From NCBI RefSeq assembly GCF_034424525.1, contig NZ_CP139979.1, forward strand, positions 3,125,001-3,189,000: 64,000 nucleotides of DNA, given 5' to 3'. The position numbers were made by a program, and so were the translations under genes. Positions 59,593-64,000 of this stretch are shown piece after piece; within the stretch, counting starts at the first letter, position 1; the number at the start of each line of letters is the position of its first letter. The DNA comes from Sphingobium yanoikuyae. Its GTDB lineage: Bacteria; Pseudomonadota; Alphaproteobacteria; Sphingomonadales; Sphingomonadaceae. The notes beneath the pieces were generated by a model, which saw nothing but the letters and a program-made list of their open reading frames with translations, made no database searches and had not been told where the DNA came from.

Positions 59593-60381
59593 CTATGTCG
59601 CGAAGGAGCCGGCGAGCGACCCCATCGTCAGCGCCCAGCCATCGACCAGCACGAACAGCAACAGCTTGAAGGGCATGGAGATGATCGTGGGCGACAGCAT
59701 CATCATGCCCAGTGCCATCAGAGTCGATGCGACGACCAGGTCGATGATGAGGAAGGGCAGGAAGATCATGAAGCCGATCTGGAACGCGGTCTTCAACTCG
59801 CTGGTGACGAAGGCCGGCAGCAGGATCGTGAAGGGAATGTCGTCGGGCGTGCGGAAGGCCGGAGCCTCGGCCATGTTGGCGAACAGCTTGAGGTCGCTCT
59901 CGCGCGTCTGCTTGGCCATGAAGCCGTGCAGCACCTTGCCCGAACGGCCGACCGCTTCCTCGATCGATATCTGGCCCTTGCCATAGGGATCATAGGCCTG
60001 GCCGTTGATCTGGTCGATCACCGGTCGCATCACGAACAGCGACAGGAACAGGGCAAGCCCGACCAGCACCTGGTTGGGCGGCGTCTGTTGCAGGCCCAGC
60101 GCCTGGCGCAGCAGCGACAGGACGATGATGATCCGGGTGAAGCTGGTCATCATGAGGATCAGCGACGGCAGGACCGACAGCAGGCTCATGAGGACGAGGA
60201 TCTGCAGCGACAGCGACAGCGAGCGGCCGTCGCCCGAAATCTGTCCCATCGCGCGGGTCAGCGCGCCGCCATTGTCGACCGGCGCCGGCGCGGCCGGCAC
60301 CGCCTGCGCCAGCGCAGGATCGACCAGCATCAGCCCGGCGGTCAGCAGGATGCCGCCGACCAGCCAGTGACTAGCGCGCAC
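59593..60381 (-). CDS. fliP: flagellar export gate protein FliP
   Basis: A 262-aa membrane protein with a signal-like N-terminus ([19 protein letters not shown]), which is cleaved in E. coli FliP, then [63 protein letters not shown] and the later [25 protein letters not shown], all diagnostic. It is the main ring of the export gate. Its start overlaps the fliO stop by 11 bases. Confidence 0.96.
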   Translation of the reverse strand: MRASHWLVGGILLTAGLMLVDPALAQAVPAAPAPVDNGGALTRAMGQISGDGRSLSLSLQILVLMSLLSVLPSLILMMTSFTRIIIVLSLLRQALGLQQTPPNQVLVGLALFLSLFVMRPVIDQINGQAYDPYGKGQISIEEAVGRSGKVLHGFMAKQTRESDLKLFANMAEAPAFRTPDDIPFTILLPAFVTSELKTAFQIGFMIFLPFLIIDLVVASTLMALGMMMLSPTIISMPFKLLLFVLVDGWALTMGSLAGSFAT

Positions 60382-60634
60382 GATAGGGGTCGCCTTCCGC
60401 GATCTTCTCGATCCGGCCGCGGGTGACCGACAGCAGGATCTTCTTGCCCTCGAACTCGACCACGGCCAGCTTGCCGAACGTGCCCATGGGCAGCGCTTCC
60501 AGCAGCTTCAGCGACCGGTCATTCTGGCCGACCATCATGCCGGGCTGATATTTGCGCCACAGCCACAAGGCACCAAAGGCCATGCCGCCCACAAGCGGCA
60601 GCAGGATCAGCAATTTGACGAAATACCAGAACAT
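60371..60634 (-). CDS. fliO: flagellar biosynthesis protein FliO
   Basis: An 87-aa protein with one N-terminal helix ([25 protein letters not shown]) and a small cytoplasmic domain [41 protein letters not shown]. This layout and position directly upstream of fliP are typical of FliO, which helps FliP assemble. It is short but within family range. Confidence 0.88.
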   Translation of the reverse strand: MFWYFVKLLILLPLVGGMAFGALWLWRKYQPGMMVGQNDRSLKLLEALPMGTFGKLAVVEFEGKKILLSVTRGRIEKIAEGDPYRAR

Positions 60635-60717
60635 GCACGCGCCCCGCGTTTAGGTTAATGCGTCATCCGATCCGCAAGAATGGGCCGCAAGGCAAGCGCA
60701 AAAGCACGGCCCTGCGA

Positions 60718-61056
60718 TCAGCCGCGCCGTTCGACCCCGGCCATGCGGGTTTCGGTGGCGGCGATATCGACGATGCGGATGCCATAGCGGCCGTTCACCG
60801 TCACGACCTCCCCCTTCGCGATCAGCGCGCCATTGACCATGATGTCGAGCAGTTCGTCGGCCTGGCGATCCAGTTCCACAATGCTGCCTTCGGCCAGGTC
60901 CATGACTTCGGCCAGGCGCAGCGAGGTCGATCCGACCTCCACCGACATGCGCACCGGAATATCGGCCAGCAGCTTGAACTGGCGGTTCGCCGCCATGCGG
61001 CTGGCGCTGTCTTCCCCACGGGGATCCATCATCGGGGCGTCGCTCATATCACTCAT
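60718..61056 (-). CDS. fliN: flagellar motor switch protein FliN
   Basis: A 112-aa C-ring protein. The SpoA domain covers FKLLADIPVRMSVEVGSTSLRLAEVMDLAEGSIVELDRQADELLDIMVNGALIAKGEVVTVNGRYGIRIVDI, the standard FliN core. It forms the lower C-ring with FliM and docks the export ATPase regulator FliH. Start overlaps the fliM stop by four bases (ATGA). Confidence 0.96.
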   Translation of the reverse strand: MSDMSDAPMMDPRGEDSASRMAANRQFKLLADIPVRMSVEVGSTSLRLAEVMDLAEGSIVELDRQADELLDIMVNGALIAKGEVVTVNGRYGIRIVDIAATETRMAGVERRG

Positions 61057-61937
61057 TGTTCCGGTCCCTGTGCAATCTTTTCAATCTGGAAGGCGGCACG
61101 GCCATCCTGTTCGCCGATCGTGCCGTGCGCGACGATCCTGTCGCCGACGATCAGCGGCAGGCTGCGGCCGATCGTCACGGGTATGATGTCGCCGGCCTTG
61201 AGCTGCATCAGCTCCGCCAGCGAGAGATTGGGGCGGGCCAGCACGGTGCGGGCCGGCAGGCGGATGTCGCGCATGCGGCGCGCCACGCGGGCCTGCCACA
61301 CCGGATCGACATGCTCATCATCGCTTGCAACCTTGCTGCCCATCAGCGCCTCGACGCCGCGCAGCGCCGCCAGCGGGAAGACCATGTCGATCGACCATTC
61401 GCGATCCCGGTCCAGCCCGACGCGGAAGCGCTGCACCACCATCTGGTCGGCGGGCTGGGCAGCGGCGGCAAAGCCGATGCCGGTTTCACGCAGCAGCAGG
61501 CCGGGTTCCAGGGGCAGGACTTCGGACCAGCATTCGACCATGCGGGCCATGATGGTTTCCGACAGGCGGGCGATCAGCCGGTCTTCGGTCGGGGTAAATT
61601 CGCCGCGCGCGGGCAGCGCCCGGTTGCCAAGGCCGCCATAGAAGCAGTCGACCAGGGTCGAGATCATGGTGGCGTCCATGCACAGCAGCATCTGGCCCTT
61701 CAGGGGCAGCAGGCGATAGATGGACAGGCTGCAGAAATTGGGCGCGCCGGCCGACCAGGCGCCGAACTCCACGACCCGCGCATCCTCGGCCGCGACGTGC
61801 GGGCGGATGCCGGAAATGGGTTCGATCAGCGCACGGATACGCCGGCCGAGCTTTTCACCCAGCCGGTCGAGGCCCGACAGCATTACCGGAGCTTGCGCGT
61901 CCCCCCGCCCGAAGGCGAAGGATTGAACGTGATTCAT
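61053..61937 (-). CDS. fliM: flagellar motor switch protein FliM
   Basis: A 294-aa protein. The N-terminal CheY-phosphate-binding peptide usual in FliM (LSQxEIDAL) is not evident at the start (MNHVQSFAFGRGDAQAPVMLSGLDRLGEKL), so switching may use another contact or the helix is divergent. The middle domain FLSLYRLLPLKGQMLLCMDATMISTLVDCFYGG-like segment and the C-terminal SpoA domain (SLAELMQLKAGDIIPVTIGRSLPLIVGDRIVAHGTIGEQDGRAAFQIEKI) are clear. Couples to fliN by ATGA overlap. Confidence 0.93.
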   Translation of the reverse strand: MNHVQSFAFGRGDAQAPVMLSGLDRLGEKLGRRIRALIEPISGIRPHVAAEDARVVEFGAWSAGAPNFCSLSIYRLLPLKGQMLLCMDATMISTLVDCFYGGLGNRALPARGEFTPTEDRLIARLSETIMARMVECWSEVLPLEPGLLLRETGIGFAAAAQPADQMVVQRFRVGLDRDREWSIDMVFPLAALRGVEALMGSKVASDDEHVDPVWQARVARRMRDIRLPARTVLARPNLSLAELMQLKAGDIIPVTIGRSLPLIVGDRIVAHGTIGEQDGRAAFQIEKIAQGPEQ

Positions 61938-61985
61938 GTCTGTCCCCTGCCCTCGGCCAGGGGACTTCCCAGCGTTCAGGCAGCG

Positions 61986-62657
61986 CTATTGAATAACGAA
62001 ATTGGTAAAATAAACGTTATCGACACCGCCATAGCCGGTCTTCTGCTTGAGTACATCGTTGATGATGCCCCGGATTTTTCCTTGCAGCATGCGCTTGCCG
62101 TCGGGCGTGACCAGCTGCTCCTCGGGCTGTTCGGCGAGCATCATCAGCACCTGGCTGCGAATCGCCATCTCGTGCATCTTGATCGCGGCAATCACGCGAT
62201 AGTCATAATAGGTCGACACCGCGACGGTGATCTGGGCGAAGGCGTCGGTGTCCGTCATGTTCGACGTGAAGGGCGCCTGGAGCTGGAAATAGGTGGCCTG
62301 ATAGGCAGTCGGATTGCTTGGTGCCGGCAGGTCGATGCCCTTGCCGGGCGCATGGGCGGCCGACGGGGCATGCCCCTCGCCACCGGCGCTCGCATGGCCA
62401 CCGCCTTCGCCACCACCGCCGCCGCCTTCACCGGCCCAGCCATGGGCGGTGGCGACAGCCTGCGCATCCTCGCCCGCCAGGACGAGTACGGGCTTGTTGG
62501 GATCTTCCTTGGGGCCTTCGGCCTTGGGGCTGAAGAAGCCGGCGGCGTACAGCCCGCCCGCAGCGCCGGCACCGCCCACCACCATGGCGACGGCGACCAG
62601 CAGGATGAGCTTCATCCCCCCACCCTTCTTCTTCTTCGCCTTGGGTTCATCGCTCAT
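61986..62657 (-). CDS. fliL: flagellar basal-body associated protein FliL
   Basis: A 223-aa single-pass protein around the stator. N-terminal cytoplasmic Lys-rich stretch, helix LILLVAVAMVVGGAGAAGGLYAAGFF, then a long linker with Gly/His/Glu-rich sequence at about residues 73-107, and a C-terminal periplasmic domain (YFQLQAPFTSNMTDTDAFAQITVAVSTYYDYRVIAAIKMHEMAIRSQVLMMLAEQPEEQL). The family is usually about 150-200 aa, so the linker accounts for the extra length. Lies 48 bases before fliM. Confidence 0.93.
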   Translation of the reverse strand: MSDEPKAKKKKGGGMKLILLVAVAMVVGGAGAAGGLYAAGFFSPKAEGPKEDPNKPVLVLAGEDAQAVATAHGWAGEGGGGGGEGGGHASAGGEGHAPSAAHAPGKGIDLPAPSNPTAYQATYFQLQAPFTSNMTDTDAFAQITVAVSTYYDYRVIAAIKMHEMAIRSQVLMMLAEQPEEQLVTPDGKRMLQGKIRGIINDVLKQKTGYGGVDNVYFTNFVIQ

Positions 62658-62691
62658 CGTTCACGTCCCCTGGAATATCCCGTCCCGGCCG

Positions 62692-63960
62692 TCAGGCGTA
62701 GCGCGCGCGGCGGACGTCACCGGCGCTATCGCCGGTGTCACCATGGTTAAGAACGGCCGGATCGCTCCCGGCTTTATGGCCAAGGCCATTATTTTCACGG
62801 CCCTGCCAGCGGCTCTGCGACGAGGATTGGCCCATCGACTGGCCCGCCATCTGGCCCGCACCCTGCCAGGCGCCCTGCTGCTGGGAGGCATTGCCCTGCT
62901 GGCCGTTCGACTGGCTGCCGGTCTGACCATTGGCATCGGCCTTGGCCGCTTCAGCAACATGCGGCGCGCGTTCGATCTTCACTTCATGGATGCGCACCGC
63001 GGCAAGGCTCGCGTCCAGCTTCAGTCGGTCGCTATCCTGGCGCAGCGCCATTTCCGCCGCCTCGCTGGCGACAGTCAGGCTGACCGCCGCGCCATCGCCA
63101 TCCTGGCGGATATCGACCTGGATCGGGCCAAGCTGGTCGGCATTGATCTGGAACCGGCCCTGCGCGCCATTGGCCGACAGGCCGGCAATGTCGCGGGCCA
63201 GCCCGTCAATCCACTGTCCCGACACGCCCATATCGACCACCTGCTGGCCAAGACTGGCCGACAGGTCGACCGTCGGCATCGCCGCCGGGGTGACCGAAGC
63301 GGCTTGGGGTGCTGCGGCCTGTGGCACGGAGGCTTCCGAGCCATGATGGGGTGCGGCCGGGGTGGCAGCGACCAGCGGATCGACGGCCGTGGCCGCCTTG
63401 TCCGGCGTGTGATCGCTGACCGGCGCTGCCGCTTCGGCGCTGTCGCGCACCGGCGTCGCCCGGCGGTTCATATGGTCGCGCACCAGTTGCAGCAGCGACA
63501 GGGCTTCCGCCTTGGCCGGCTTGGCGGCCACGGGCGCGGCCGGAAGGTCGGTGCCGGCGGATGCGATCTCTACATCACCCTCGTCCGGGCTGCTGGTCGC
63601 AACCACCGGTGCGGTCTTCTCGGTCGGCATGTCAGGGTTGACCTCCGGCGCCGCCGCCACGGCGGGCAAGACCTGCTCGACCGGGCGCGGTGCCATCGCG
63701 GGCTGCGGGGCGGCCTGGACCGGGGCCTGCACGACATTCGGGGCCGCCTTGGCAGCTGGCGCAGGCTGGGCCGGGATCATCGAAGCGACCAGTTCGGGCG
63801 TCATTGCAGGCGCCGCCACGGGCGTTGCAACAATCTGGTCATCCTGCCCATCCGCGCCGACCACCGGGGCCGTCACCGCTTCCTGTCCCACGGCCGGTTT
63901 CGAAGGGGCCTGGGTTTGGGACGATGAAGGTGACAGCGAAGGAGACACGCTCAAAGGCAT
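62692..63960 (-). CDS. fliK: flagellar hook-length control protein FliK
   Basis: A 422-aa protein: a long Pro/Ala-rich disordered N-terminal ruler (VGQEAVTAPVVGADGQDDQI, PAQPAPAAKAAPNVVQAPVQ, PAAPVAAKPAKAEALS), a C-terminal folded domain (GRFQINADQLGPIQVDIRQDGDGAAVSLTVASEAAEMALRQDSDRLKLDASLAAVRIHEVKIERA) that contacts FlhB, and a Gln/Gly/Ser-rich tail (QTGSQSNGQQGNASQQQGAW). It measures hook length and switches export specificity with FlhB. First gene of the visible flagellar run; whatever precedes it lies beyond the window end. Confidence 0.88.
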   Translation of the reverse strand: MPLSVSPSLSPSSSQTQAPSKPAVGQEAVTAPVVGADGQDDQIVATPVAAPAMTPELVASMIPAQPAPAAKAAPNVVQAPVQAAPQPAMAPRPVEQVLPAVAAAPEVNPDMPTEKTAPVVATSSPDEGDVEIASAGTDLPAAPVAAKPAKAEALSLLQLVRDHMNRRATPVRDSAEAAAPVSDHTPDKAATAVDPLVAATPAAPHHGSEASVPQAAAPQAASVTPAAMPTVDLSASLGQQVVDMGVSGQWIDGLARDIAGLSANGAQGRFQINADQLGPIQVDIRQDGDGAAVSLTVASEAAEMALRQDSDRLKLDASLAAVRIHEVKIERAPHVAEAAKADANGQTGSQSNGQQGNASQQQGAWQGAGQMAGQSMGQSSSQSRWQGRENNGLGHKAGSDPAVLNHGDTGDSAGDVRRARYA

Positions 63961-64000
63961 CTCCCGGGTCGGCGCGGATGGAGCCGAAGATGCGGGGGCA

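Noticed and set aside
1..64000. CRISPR arrays, rRNA genes, complete prophage or insertion sequence
   Set aside because: No regular short-repeat array, no rRNA sequence and no transposase or phage structural gene was found on reading both strands.

Overview
The window is a G+C-rich, densely packed chromosomal segment from an alphaproteobacterium, most probably a sphingomonad (Sphingobium, Sphingomonas or a relative). Support comes from short ATGA overlaps between co-directional genes, the cytochrome bc1 gene order petA-petB-petC, a CpdR-type receiver next to an N-formylglutamate amidohydrolase, a class II DAHP synthase, many TonB/TolC-type envelope genes, and an intergenic inverted repeat of a kind I associate with sphingomonads. 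Taxonomy is inferred from these traits; no database was searched.

Layout. 1-10 kb: end of an ABC transporter ATPase, a compositionally odd hypothetical gene, nadB, an exported alpha/beta hydrolase, a beta-lactamase-fold serine hydrolase, an outer-membrane barrel, a FUSC protein and polA. 10.1-10.6 kb: a small GIY-YIG nuclease gene enclosed by two perfect 30-bp inverted copies of a REP-like hairpin. 10.6-26.3 kb: zinc-ribbon protein, Bax-inhibitor-like membrane protein, MerR regulator with a palindromic operator, cysS, a secreted TPR-CHAT protein, a D-lactate dehydrogenase-type enzyme, an orphan Rap1a/Tai-like protein, DAHP synthase, a cytochrome P450, an acyltransferase, N-formylglutamate amidohydrolase, cpdR and dctA.

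26.46-31.9 kb: tRNA-Val(GAC) followed by a roughly 5.4-kb genomic island. A 22-bp piece of the tRNA recurs at 31874-31895, a decayed tyrosine-recombinase tail lies beside the tRNA, and the cargo is a TonB-dependent receptor, a di-heme cytochrome c peroxidase-like protein, a small membrane protein and a dedicated TonB. The same Fur-like motif precedes the receptor gene and lies between the membrane-protein and tonB genes. I read this as a self-contained, iron-responsive uptake module and the strongest candidate for an undescribed system here. 31.9-39.4 kb: a heavy-metal RND efflux system (outer-membrane factor, DUF3240 protein, RND pump, adaptor) with its two-component regulators.

39.5-54.7 kb is mostly housekeeping: MTA/SAH nucleosidase, an exported endonuclease/phosphatase-family lipoprotein, apt, the bc1 complex, trmL-hemF-GNAT, lipB, small exported proteins, queC-queE, hslO, argF and argD. 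A 102-bp structured inverted repeat separates argF and argD. 54.8-64 kb is a flagellar cluster on the minus strand (fliK, L, M, N, O, P, Q, R, flhB, a hypothetical gene, fliD, fliS) covering hook-length control, the switch complex, the export gate, the filament cap and its chaperone. No rRNA, CRISPR array or intact insertion sequence was seen.
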